Shown here: one piece after another, positions 20,434 through 33,005 of the stretch | How positions within the stretch are numbered: position 1 is the stretch's first letter | Layout: the number at the start of each line of letters is the position of its first letter | Origin: Arachis hypogaea | Taxonomy: Eukaryota > Streptophyta > Magnoliopsida > Fabales > Fabaceae | NCBI RefSeq assembly: GCF_003086295.3 | Contig: NC_092051.1 | Location: 63,861,772 to 63,925,771, forward strand | Direction: 5' to 3' | DNA: 64,000 bases | Notes under the pieces: model-generated | The model's input: the letters and a program-made list of their open reading frames with translations, nothing else | What the model was told of the DNA's origin: nothing | Databases searched by the model: none | Translations under genes and position numbers: made by a program

Positions 20434-21874
20434 TGGCAGAAATTGGCGAGTTAAGAAATTGTTATCAGAGATACGTTGCAAGTACAGTTCTTAACCAACT
20501 GAAAATCCGCTTATCAATTTAGAAGGGGTTGTCATAAAATTAAAATTAAAATACTGGGAGTATGAATCCCAGGTTGTCTCCCAACGTGTTGCAGAAAGAT
20601 GTGTTATTTTATTAATCTGATGTTTTCTAAAAATGGTTGAGTTGATAAACAGGAAATTAAATCAGAGAATTTATGTAATTTAAATAAAAACCTTGACCAT
20701 GAGTAGATTAGTTGGAAGCCCTATCCTTGATGGAGTTCTCTCAAGATAAATATGATAATTAAAGGTTGCCTGCTCAGTTATCCGTTACCTAAGTAAAGGG
20801 AAGTTAAGCAAGTTGGAAGTCAATTTCTATTCACAAGTTCTAATCCTCTCCCTTGGGAAGGACTAGTGTCAGTGATTAGAGGGCGACCCAACGCGAAACC
20901 CAACTATAATTTTACTCTTGAGCATCCAACTCAAGGTCTTCCTGTCAATCAACTCCCAATCAAGATATGGAACTACCCGCCCATTATGATTGTGAAATCC
21001 ACGAAATAAGAAAGGGAAATATTGAAAGACATGATAAATAATAATCAAAAGGATCAATTAAAAATAAAAATAGTTCTTGTATAAATAAATTCTAGAAATA
21101 ATCCAATAATAATTTTGAGTAAATAAAGGATATGGAAGAGTAAGTGACAAGTAAGGAAACAAACTAGAATGACGAAGTCTTGACGAAAGTAATAGCTCTT
21201 CTCAATATCCCAATCCAAAAAGCAATAAAATCAAAATCCTAAGAACTATGAATGTGTAGAGAGAAAACCTAGAGGAGGAGTAAAATCAGATCTAAAAGTA
21301 AAATTATGCGGAATGAATGTTGTTCTCTGGTCTCTGCATGTTCCCTGGCTCTAATCTGCTTTTCTAGGCCGAAAACTGGGTCAAAACAGGGCCCAAAATC
21401 GCCCCCAGTGAATTTTGCAGATTCTGCAGATCGCGCACGTCAGGCGATCGTGTCATCCAGGCGTTCGTGTCATCCAGCGTTTTGCCTTGCCACGCGTGCG
21501 CGTCATCCACACCTTCGTGTCACTTGTGCAGTTTCCAATCCGCGCGGTCGCGTGAGCCATGCGTCCGCGTCACTTCTCGCTGGTCATCTCCTCAATTTCT
21601 TGTGTTCCTTCCATTTTTTCAAGCTTCCTTTCTAATCTCCAAGTCATTCATGCCCTATAAAGCCTGAAACACTTAACACACAGATCACAACATCGAATTG
21701 AATAAAGGAGAATTAAAATACAAAATTAAAAGTCTCTAGGAAGCAAGTTTTCAACCATGAGGTATTTTTTAGGAAGAAATTATAAATGCATGCTAATCAT
21801 ATGAATAAGTGGGTAAAGATTTGATAAAACCGCACAATTAAACACAATATAAACCATAAAATAGTGGTTTATCA
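20434..21874 (-). repeat. E7 3' LTR
   Basis: 1441 bp; on the minus strand it starts TGATAAACCACTATTTTATG and ends TTTCTGCCA. It is clearly homologous but diverged from the E2/E4 LTRs. CG-rich words occupy about 21425-21580. The E2 TATA position has no matching box. Confidence 0.8.
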
Positions 21875-23447
<1,573 letters not shown>

Positions 23448-23973
23448 TTAAGGCTTTGCACCGTCCTCGGTGCCATCTATCAGCAACAAGGGTGGGCTGG
23501 TAGCAGTATCTCCACAGTCGGGACCATCATGGCTCCCTATGCTGGTAAAGGAAGTGGAGTCCGGGGTGTCTGAGTCTCTGTATTTTCCCTTAAGTAGCTC
23601 CTTGAGGTATGTGAATCGGCGCTTATTACGGCGCTCTCTTAGCTTTGCTTTGTGTTCCTACCGATCCAACCTTTCAATTATCTGATGGAGCAGTTGATTT
23701 GTTGTAGGTGCTTGTCGTGTTGAAGGAGGAATGTCTTCAGCCGGTTCAGTAGGCTGGCTTGTAGTGGCGGCTGGAAGTCTGATATATTTCCCGTTAGGGA
23801 CGTACTGATCATCCCGTGGAAGCATGGCTTTGGTGTCCCCAGCTCTGTAGGAGACTCCGACTACTGAGACAAGATCTGAGACCAGGGCGGGAAAAGGTAA
23901 GTTTCCTGCAATTTGTACGTGTCCCATAGCATTCCGGATGTGTCTTGGTAGGTTCAGAGGCTGGTCTGTAAGG
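23448..23973 (-). pseudogene. E7 aORF, C-terminal part (decayed)
   Basis: Continues the frame interrupted by E5 at 35643: LTDQPLNLPRHIRNAMGHVQ, then an aliphatic stretch, a Pro/Thr-rich linker, LHQIIERLDR with a TAG at 23658-23660, a basic helix (KLRERRNKRR) and a Ser/Asp-rich tail ending TAA at 23448-23450. The domain core is as in other legume aORF proteins, whose function is unknown. Confidence 0.75.
23458..23473 (-). promoter_or_regulatory. E7 hairpin 2 (GCACCG / CGGTGC)
   Basis: Perfect 6-bp stem, AGGA loop on the minus strand, in the last codons of the aORF and directly before the internal TAAGTGTGGGGAGG motif. Confidence 0.5.
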
Positions 23974-23978
23974 ATGCA
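23974..23978. repeat. Target site duplication of E5, left (ATGCA)
   Basis: ATGCA before the E5 LTR start; repeated at 35639-35643 after the right LTR. Removing E5 and one ATGCA restores the E7 aORF frame. Confidence 0.95.
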
Positions 23979-25501
23979 TGATGAGCGGATATTTTATACG
24001 CTTTTTGGGGTTAATTCCATATAGTTTTTAGTGTGTTTTAGTTAGTTTTTAGTTTATTTTTAGTAGTTTCTAGGCAAAATTCATATTTCTAGACTTTACT
24101 ATGAGTTTGTGTGTTTTTCTGTGATTTCAGGTATTTTCTGGCTGAAATTGAGGGAGCTGAGCAAAAATCTGATTCAGGCTGAAAAAGGACTGCTGATGTT
24201 GTTGGATTCTGACCTCCCTGCACTCAAAATGAATTTTCTGGAGCTACAGAACTCCAAATGGCACGCTTCTAATTGCGTTGGCAAATAGACATCTAGGGCT
24301 TTCCAGAAATATATAATAGTCTATACTTTGCTCAAGGATAAACGACGTAAACTGGCATTCAATGCCAGTTCCATGCTGCTGTCTGGCGTCCAGCGCCAGA
24401 AACAAGTTACAAAGTGGAGTTCAACGCCAGAAATAGGTTACAACCTGGCGTTGAACGCCCAAAACAGCCCAGGCATGTGAGAAGCCCCAGCACAAACCAA
24501 GTGGGCCCCAGAAGTGGATTTCTGCACTATCTATCATAGTTTACTCATTTTCTGTAAACCTAGGTTACTAGTTTAGTATTTAAACAACTTTTAGAGACTT
24601 GTTTTGTATCTCATGACATTTTAGATCTGAACTTTGTAATCTCTGACGGCATGAGTCTCTAAACTCCATTGTTGGGGGTGAGGAGCTCTGCTGTGTCTTG
24701 ATGAATTAATGCAAGTATTCCTGTTTTCTATTCAAACATGCGTGTTCCTATCTAAGATATCCATTCGCGCCTAATTATGGAGAAGGTGATGATCCGTGAC
24801 ACTCATCACCTTCCTCAACCCACGAACGTGTGTCTGACAATCACCTCCGTTCTACATCAGGTTGAATGAATATCTCTTAGATTCCTTAATCAGAATCTCC
24901 GTGGTATAAGCTAGATTGATGGCAGCATTCATGAGAATCCGGAAAGTCTAAACCTTGTCTGTGGTATTCCGAGTAGGATTCTGGGATTGAATGGCTGTGA
25001 CAAACTTCAAACTCACGAGTGCTGGGCGTGGTGACAGACGCAAAAGGATAGTAAATCCTATTCCGGTACAATTGAGAACCTGCAGATGATTAGCCATGCG
25101 GTGACAGCGCACTTGGACCCTTTTCACTAGAAGGATGGATGGTAGCCATTGACAACGGTGATCCACCAATATACAGCTTGCCATAGGAGGAATGTGCGTG
25201 CGTGAACAAGAAGGCAGAGGAAAGCAGAGATTCAGAAGACAAAGCATCTCCAAAACTCCAACACATTCTCATTTACTACATAACAAGTAACTTTTAATTC
25301 ATGCTCTATTGTTCATTTGCAAGTAAATTGATAATCACCAATTAATATCCTGACTAAGATTTGCAAGACAACCATAGCTTGCTTCAAGCCAACAATCTCC
25401 GTGGGATCGACCCTTACTCACGTAAGGTATTACTTGGACGACCCAGTGCACTTGCTGGTCATGTGTGCGAAATTGTAAGAGAGTAACAATTTTGTGCACC
25501 A
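23979..25501 (+). repeat. E5 5' LTR
   Basis: 1523 bp, starts TGATGAGCGG and ends GTGCACCA. U3 has four to five CTGGCGTTGAACGCCAG-type words (24355-24463) about 115 bp before TATTTAA at 24577. Confidence 0.95.
24355..24463. repeat. E5 U3 palindrome words (CTGGCGTT-G-AACGCCAG)
   Basis: Palindromes with a single central base. The first is mutated (CTGGCATTCAATGCCAG) symmetrically in both arms, while the 3' LTR copy has the canonical word (34476-34495). Confidence 0.9.
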
Positions 25502-25507
25502 AGTTTT

Positions 25508-25525
25508 TGGCGCCATTGCCGGGGA
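25508..25525 (+). promoter_or_regulatory. E5 primer binding site (tRNA-Asp type)
   Basis: TGGCGCCATTGCCGGGGA, one mismatch to the tRNA-Asp complement, 6 nt after the LTR. Confidence 0.9.
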
Positions 25526-26181
25526 TTGTTTGAGTTTGAACAACTGACGGTGAATCTTGTTGCTTAGATTAGGAAATTTTTGTCTTTTGGGTCAGAGTCT
25601 TTTATTTTCTTTTCAAAAATTTTTCAAAAGTAATTTTTCTATTAAATCTTGTGCCAAACTTTAAGTTTGGTGTTTTCTTGTTGATTTTTCTTTGTTTTTC
25701 GAAAATTTTATTTTGGTTTTCTAAAAATTTTAAGTTTGATGTTCTTTCTTCATGTTCTTCTGTTCTTGTGAGTCTTCAAAGTGTTCTTGAGTTTTTCTTG
25801 TGTCTTGATCTTAAAATTTTTAAGTTTGGTATTCCTTGGTGTTTTCCCTCCAAAATTTTCGAAAACAACGAGCATTAGATCTAAAAATTTTAAATCTTGT
25901 GCTATTTTATTGTTTTTCTCTCTCCTCCTTAAATTTAAAAATATCTTCCCTCTCTATTTTAAAACAAATTTTTGAAAGTCTATTTTTAAAATTCAGATTT
26001 AAAAAAAAAATTCATATCTTTTTCAAAACTTCCTAACCACTTTCTCTTTCCTCATTTTTTTGAAAATCTTCACCCATTTTTATTTATTTTATTTTAATTT
26101 ATTTATTTCGAAAATAAAATAAATTAATTAAATAAATAAAAATATTTTTCTTCTATTTTACATCATCTCCCTTTCTTCATC
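25526..26181 (+). other. E5 leader
   Basis: T-rich noncoding leader before the gag ATG. It holds three TAAGTTTGGTGTT-like words (25662, 25731, 25821), the same word that lies at the 3' LTR border. Confidence 0.6.
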
Positions 26182-27821
26182 ATGGACCTAAGCGGAAATG
26201 AACAGTACAGGAGGACTCTGGGGTCATATGCTAACCCCTCTACTGCTTCATATAGGAGCAGTATCTGCATACCCTCCATTGGAGTCAGTAGTTTTGAGTT
26301 GAATCCTCAGCTCATTATCATGGTGCAGCAAAGTTGCCAGTATTCCGGTCTTCCACAAGAAGAACCTACAAAGTTTCTGGCACAGTTTTTACAGATTGGT
26401 AACACAGTACATGACAAGAAAGTAGATCAGGATGTCTACAGATTATTACTGTTTTCATTTGCTGTAAAAGACCAAGCCAAGAGGTGGTTAAATAACCAAC
26501 CTAAGGCTAGCATAAGGACATGGAAACAGCTGACAGAAAAATTTTTGAATCAATACTTTCCTCCAAAACGGATGACACAGCTAAGGCTGGACATCCAAGG
26601 CTTTAAACAAGGAGATACGGAATCTCTTTATGATGCCTGGGAGAGATACAGAGAGATGCTACGAAAATGCCCCTCTGAAATGTTTTCAGAGTGGGTTCAG
26701 TTAGACATCTTCTATTATGGGCTTACAGAAAGAGCTCAGATCTCTTTAGATTGCTCAGCTGGTGGATCTATCCACATGAGAAAGAAAATTGAAGAAGCTC
26801 AAGAGCTCATTGATACAGTTGCCAAAAATCAGCATCTGTACATAAGTAATGTCTCTTCCATGACAGAAGAGGCTAAAACAGTAACTGTTGAACTCAGTCC
26901 TGCAGAGCAAGCTACTGAATTCAATCAGCAATTGGAGTTTCTAACAAAGCAGTTAGCTGAATTCAAGGATAAACTACAGGAAACAAGGATGGCTAATATA
27001 AACATGGAAGTGCAATTAAAGCAAACAAAGCAGCAGCTGTCAAAACAAATAACAGAAGAATGCCAAGCAGTTCAATTAAGAAGTGGGAAAGCACTGAATC
27101 CCCCATTTCAAGGCAGCAGGAAACCAAGAAATGAGCAAACCACCCAAAATCCATCTGAGGACAGTAAGAGCCCAGGGAAAAATAATTCAGGCGCTAAAAT
27201 GCCAGAAATTGGGTGGAAGGCTGGCGCTGAACGCCCAGACCATGCTCAAAATTGGCGTTCAACGCCAGAAACAAGCAAGGATCTGGCGTTGAATGCCCAA
27301 AACGGGTACAGTTCTGGCGTTCAGACGCTAGGAACAGATGAGGAGCTGGCGTCTAACGTCACTCCAGCTTCTAACTCTGGCACTCAATTGCCAGTGAGGG
27401 ATCAGACACACACAAGTGCTGATAACAACCCATCTAAAAAGGCTTCTTCAACCACTTCTGTAGGAAATAAACTTACAGCAACTAAGGTTGAAGAATATAA
27501 AGCCAAAATACCTTATCCTCAAAAACTCTGCCAAGAGGAACAGGATAAGCAATTTGCTCGCTTTGCAGATTATCTCAGGACTCTTGAAATAAAGATTCCA
27601 TTTGCAGAGGCACTTGAGCAAATACCTTCTTATGCCAAGTTCATGAAAGAAATCTTGAGTCATAAGAAGGATTGGAGAGAAACTGAAAAAGTTTTCCTCA
27701 CTGAAGAATGCAGTGCAGTCATTCTGGAAAGCTTTCCGGAAAAGCTAAAAGATCCTGGGAGTTTTCTGATACCATGCACATTAGAAGGGAATTGCACTAA
27801 GACAACTTTATGCGATCTTGG
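26182..27821 (+). CDS. E5 gag (capsid-type), open to the protease junction
   Basis: Gag polyprotein, open for about 550 codons from ATG 26182. The retrotransposon gag core spans roughly residues 45-200: FELNPQLIIMVQQSCQYSG, LLLFSFAVKDQAKRWL, LNQYFPPKRMTQLR, YDAWERYREMLRKCP. A coiled-coil region follows (about residues 225-300) rich in Gln/Lys/Glu. A linker at about 340-400 is encoded by the element's palindromic words. The last part leads into the protease (KLKDPGSFLIPCT). No CCHC knuckle is seen. The frame then hits a stop at 27835-27837 because of a 1-nt loss in the protease motif. Gag assembles the cytoplasmic particle that packs element RNA. Confidence 0.9.
27204..27362 (+). repeat. Palindromic words inside the E5 gag coding sequence
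   Basis: At least five copies or decayed copies of the GGCGTTGAACGCC word lie in the open gag frame, spaced 25-40 bp as in the LTR and post-pol arrays. They encode a low-complexity Ser/Thr/Asn/Gln linker between gag and protease. Confidence 0.85.
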
Positions 27822-30809
27822 GCAAGCATCAATCTAATACCTGCTTCCACCATCAGAAAGCTTGGGTTAACTGAAGAAGTTAAACCAACCCGGATTTGTC
27901 TCCAACTTGCTGATGGCTCCATTAAATACCCATCAGGCGTGATTGAAGACATGATTGTCAGAGATGGGCCATTCGCCTTTCCCACTGACTTTGTGGTGCT
28001 GGAAATGGAGGAGCACAAGAGTGCTACTCTCATTCTAGGAAGACCCTTCCTAGCAACTGGACGAACTCTCATTGATGTCCAACAGGGGGAAATAACCCTG
28101 AGAGTCAATGATGATGAGTTTAAGTTGAATGCTGTCAAAGCTATGCAGCATCCAGACACATCAAAAGACTGCATGAAAGTTGATCTTATTGACTCCTTGG
28201 TAGAAGAAATCAACATGGCTGCGAGTCTCGAATCAGAGTTGGAAGACATCTTTAAAGATGTTCAGCCTGATTTGGAGGATTCAGAGAAAATGAAAGAGCC
28301 TCTGAAATTTCCTCTGGAAGAGGAAAAACCTCCTAAACCCGAGCTCAAACCATTACCACCATCCCTGAAATATGCATTTCTAGGAGAAGGTGACACTTTT
28401 CCAATGATCATAAACTCTGCCTTAAATCCACAGGAAGAGGAAGTACTTATTCAAGTGCTAAGGACACACAAGACAGCTCTTGGGTGGTCCATAGGTGACC
28501 TTAAGGGCATAAGCCCAGCTAGATGCATGCACAAAATTTTATTGGAGGATAATGCTAAACCAGTGGTTCAACCACAAAGGCGGCTAAATCCTGCCATGAA
28601 GGAAGTGGTGCAGAAAGAGGTCACCAAATTACTGGAGGCTGGGATTATTTATCCTATTTTTGACAGCCCCTGGGTGAGCCCTGTCCAAGTTGTCCCCAAA
28701 ATGGGAGGCATGACAGTGGTTCATAATGAAAAAAATGAACTGGTTCCTACAAAATGAAAAAAATGTCACTTTATGGTGACTGAAGGGATTGTCCTTGGGC
28801 ATAAAATTTCAAACAAGGGAATAGAGGTGGATCAAGCAAAAATAGAGGTAATTGAAAAATTACCACCACCCGCCAATGTTAAGGCAATCAGAAGCTTTCT
28901 GGGGCATGCAGGATTCTATAGGAGGTTTATAAAGGATTTTTCAAAAATCGCAAAACCTCTGAGCAATCTGCTAGGTGCTGACACGCCATTTGTGTTTGAC
29001 ACAGAGTGACTGCAGGCATTTGAAATGCTGAAAGCCAAGCTGGTCACAGCACCAGTTATTTCTGCACCAGACTGGACATTACCATTTGAGCTAATGTGTG
29101 ATGTCAGTGATCACGCCATTGGTGCAGTACTGGGATAGAGGCATAACAAGCTTCTGCATGTCATTTATTATGCTAGCCGCGTTTTAAATGATGCCCAGAA
29201 AAATTACACAACCACAGAAAAAGAATTGCTTGCAGTGGTTTATGCCATTGACAAGTTTAGATCATACTTAGTAGGATCAAAGGGGATTGTGTATACTGAC
29301 CATGCTTCTCTTAAATATCTACTCACAAAGAAGGATTCAAAACCCAGGCTCATAAGATGGGTGTTGCTTCTGCAAGAGTTTGATATAGAAATAAGAGACA
29401 GAAAAGGGACAGAGAACCAAGTGGCTGATCATCTGTCCCGGATAGAGCCAGTAGAAGGGACGCCCCTCCCCTCTCTTGAGATCTCTGAGACTTTTCCGGA
29501 TGAGCATTTATTTGACATTCAAGAAGCACCATGGTTTGCAGACATTGCGAACTACAAAGCTGCAAGGTTCACACCCAAAGAGTACAACAGGCAATGAAAG
29601 AAAAAATTAATTACTGATGCAAAGTACTACTTGTGGGATGAACCCTATCTCTTTAAGAGATGTGCAGACGGAATAATCCGGAGATGTGTGCCTAGAAAAG
29701 AAGCACAGAGGATCCTATGGCATTGCCATGGATCACAATATGGAGGCCATTTCGGAGGTGAGCGAACAGCCACCAAGGTCCTCCAATGTGGCTTCTATTG
29801 GCCCACACTCTATAAAGATTCCCGAGAGTTTGTACGTAACTGTGACAGTTGCCAAAGAGCTGGTAATCTGCCTCATGGTTACGCCGTGCCTCAGCAAGGA
29901 ATCTTGGAGATTGAGTTGTTTGACGTATGGGGAATTGACTTCATGGGACCTTTCCCACCATCATACTCAAACACTTATATTCTGGTGGCAGTTGACTACG
30001 TATCAAAATGGGTAGAGGCCGTTGCCACACCCACCAATGATACTAAAACAGTGCTGAAGTTCCTCCAGAAATATATCTTCAGCAGGTTTGGGGTCCCTAG
30101 AGTACTAATCAGTGATGGGGGCACTCACTTCTACAACAAACAGCTTTACTCTGCCATGGTTCGGTATGGGATTCGCCACAAGGTGGCAACTCCATATCAT
30201 CCACAAACTAATGGGCAAGCTGAAGTCTCTAACAGAGAGCTAAAAAGAATCCTAGAACGGACTGTAAATACCTGTAGAAAGGATTGGGCAATGAGCTTGG
30301 ATGATGCTCTGTGGGCATACAGAACAGCATTCAAGACTCCTATAGGGACCTCTCCATACCAACTTGTGTATGGTAAGGCATGTCACCTGCCCGTGGAACT
30401 GGAACATAAAGCCTATTGGGCAACCAGATTCCTAAACTTTGATGTCAAATTAGCTGGAGAAAAAAGATTGCTCCAGCTAAATGAACTAGAGGAATTCAGA
30501 TGCACTGCTTTCGAAAATGCCAAGCTTTATAAAGAAAAATAAAAAAAATGGCATGACATGAAGCTGTCATCTAGAATCTTTGAACCAGGACAAAAAGTTC
30601 TGTTGTTTAACTCTAGGCTCAGGCTATTCCCCGGGAAACTAAAGTCCCGGTGGAGGGGACCATATGTGATTACAAGTGTATCACCATATGGTTATGTGGA
30701 GCTTCAAGATATTGATTCTGATAAGAAGTTCATTGTTAATGGACAGAGAATCAATCACTATCTTGAAGGCAATGTTGAGCAAGAGTGCTCAAGGCTGAAG
30801 CTAGATTAA
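27810..30809 (+). pseudogene. E5 pol: protease, partial RT, RNase H, integrase
   Basis: One frame with nonsense codons at 28755, 29007, 29136, 29595 and 30540. The retropepsin starts at the DLGAS-type active site (frameshifted near 27820) and continues to ILGRPFLATG (about 28055). The RT N-terminal part ends at VPTK near 28757. It is then joined directly to KCHFMV and LGHKIS (28758 on), so the palm with the catalytic Asp pair is absent. RNase H is at about 29010-29450 ([19 protein letters not shown]). Integrase: His/Cys zinc site (about 29700-29860), then catalytic D at 29937, D at 30114, E at 30222, and [17 protein letters not shown] (about 30370-30420), typical of Athila. The C-terminal SH3-like part ends at 30809 with no chromodomain. 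Confidence 0.92.
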
Positions 30810-30850
30810 AAGCTCAGCAAGGTCCAGCTAAAGACAATAAAGAAGCACTT

Positions 30851-30868
30851 GCTGGGAGGGAACCCAGC
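30851..30868 (+). promoter_or_regulatory. E5 post-stop hairpin (GCTGGG / CCCAGC)
   Basis: Perfect 6-bp stem, AGGGAA loop, 41 nt after the pol stop; preceded by AAGCACTT. Homologous to the hairpins in E1, E2, E4 and E7. Confidence 0.75.
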
Positions 30869-31047
30869 CATGGGCATCACTTCCTCTAAGCATCTTTCCA
30901 TATTCTTGATTTTATTTGTTTATATAAATTTCATTGATCCTAAGGTAAAGAGTCAATTTTATAAGTTCACAGGGTTACAGAAGGATTCTGCACGCAAAAC
31001 AGAGAAAAAGAGCTCACTGGCAAGAAAACGCCAATAAAAGTCTGTTT

Positions 31048-31320
31048 TGGGCGTTCAACGCACAACAGAAGCATCCACTGGGCGTTGAACGCCAGTAAGG
31101 ATAGCCATCTGGGAGTTGAACGCCAGAAAGAAGCTCTTTCTGGGCGTTTAACGCCAGATTTACAGCGTTCTGGGGTGTTCAGAAAAACGCCCAGTAACAA
31201 AGGACTTCCTGGCGTTCAACGCTAGAAATAAGCAGCAGCTGGGCGTTGAACGCCCAGGAGAAGCAGCATTTGGGCGTTGAACGCCCAAAACATGCAGCGT
31301 TTGGGCGTTCAAATGCCAGG
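31048..31320 (+). repeat. E5 post-pol palindrome array
   Basis: About eight GGGCGTTGAACGCC(C/A) words at 30-40 bp spacing between pol and the aORF, all variants of the LTR word, with unrelated spacers. Confidence 0.9.
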
Positions 31321-31899
31321 ATGGTGGGGAGGAGGTAAATTCGTTTTTTCTTCATATTTTTCATTTTAATCCTAATTTTCATGTTCCAATTCATGATTTC
31401 TTGCATAAACATGTTAAGAACCCTGATTTCTAAAATCCCTAATTTCTAAAAAACCCTTCTTTAAAAATATTAAATGTATCTTAATCCATAAGCACAAATC
31501 CTTTTTTTCAATCGAACTCAACTCTTTTTCAAAATGTTCAAAACAAATCTCTCTCTTTTCATTCAAAAAGCTTTTCAACTAAGCAATATCTTTTTCAAAT
31601 CTCCATACTATCTTTTTCAAAATTTCAAATCTATCTTTTTCAAATATCTTTCATATCTTTCCAATTTTAAATCATATATTTTCTTATCATATTTTTTCTA
31701 AAAATCATATCGTCTATCTTATCTTTCTCCCTATTTTTCGAAAACCCACCCCCCTCTCCCTTTAAATATGGGTTCGGCCTCCCTCCCCTCCCATCCACCA
31801 TTGCACCTAGCTCTCCTTCTTTCCCTCTCCTTTCTTTTCTTTTGCTTGAGGACAAGCAAACCTCTAAGTTTGGTGTGCTTATCCGTGATCACTAAGATC
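31321..31899 (+). other. E5 interval between word array and aORF
   Basis: T/A-rich noncoding leader with ATCTTTTTCAAA repeats (31520-31640). It ends in GCTTGAGGACAAGC and TAAGTTTGGTGTG (31865-31877), about 20 bp before the aORF ATG. The same pair of motifs recurs before the 3' LTR. Confidence 0.6.
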
Positions 31900-33005
31900 A
31901 TGGCTCCTAAAGGAAAACAACCCACTCCAAGAGGCAAGAAAGAGAGTGTTCCAAAACCACTTTGGAATCAAGGGAAGTTCTTAACTAAAGAACATTCAGA
32001 CCATTATTACAAAATAATGGGTCTAAGATCAGTGATCCTGGAAGTCAGATTCGATCTGAAAGAAGACGAATATCCGAAGATCCAGGAGCAAATTCAAATC
32101 AAGAACTGGGAGATCCTAGCCAATCTTGAAACGAAAGTGGGAAGGAATATGGTCCAGGAGTTCTATGCTAATATGTGGCATACAGACAGGCAAAGACTAT
32201 CTGGGTCAGAGGAAAGATTATTCATACCCACCCTGACAAGATCAGAGAGATCTTAAAGCTACCTCAACTGAAAGATGATCCAGACTCCTTCAATAGGAGA
32301 ATGATGAGAACAGACAAGGGCCTGGATAAGATTCTAGAGGATATATGTATCCCTAGAGCCAGGTGGACCACTAGCACGAAGGGTGTTCCAAATCAACTCA
32401 AAAGAGAAGATCTCAAACCAGTCGCCAGAGGATGGCTAGATTTCATTAGGCATTCTCTGCTGCCCACTAGCAACCGTTTTGAAGTCACTATTAGAAGAGC
32501 AGTGATGATCCATTGCATCATGATGGGAAAAGAAATGGAAGTTCATCAACTGATTTCAACTGAATTTTACAAAATTGCAAACAAAAATTCCAAAGATGCT
32601 AGGTTGGCTTATCCAAGCTTGATTTCTATGCTCTGCAAGGACACTGGAGTAAGGATGGGAATAACTGAGTATATCTCAATTGAGCGACCAATCACCAAAG
32701 CATCAATGTAAAAACAACAAGCACAGGATGACCCCATCAAGAAGAAAACACAGGAATTTCTCCCAGAAATCCCTCAATCTGAATACTGGGAGTACCTTGA
32801 AACATCAGTTACCAAGATGCAAGAAGCTATGGAACAAATAATGAAAGAATAGAAAGAACAAATCAGCATTCTCTGCTATATGATTAAAGAACAGGAGGAG
32901 CAAGGGCTCGACTTAAGGGAATTGAAGCGCCAGAAATTATCTCTTGAAGGACCAAGCACCCCGCAGATTAGAGGAACATCCACTCCCCAGAACAAAGGTT
33001 GTTAA
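31900..33005 (+). pseudogene. E5 aORF (plant retrotransposon extra ORF), frameshifted
   Basis: About 370 codons from ATG 31900 (MAPKGKQPTPRGKK). A basic N-terminus is followed by HYYKIMGLRSVI and QEFYAN. A frameshift near 32195 then moves reading to the second frame: VRGKIIHTHPDKI, KLPQLKDD, a long middle block (FIRHSLLPTSNRFEVT, then AVMIHCIMMGKEM) and YPSLISMLCKDTGV. Stops occur at 32709 and 32850. The tail is a coiled coil plus EIPQSEYWEYLE, ending TAA 33003. This is the domain annotated as 'putative plant transposon protein'. It occupies the env position but shows no signal peptide or membrane segment. Confidence 0.85.

Noticed and set aside
31900..33005. aORF as a true envelope glycoprotein
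   Set aside because: It has the position of an env-like gene but no signal peptide, transmembrane segment or fusion-type motif is visible.
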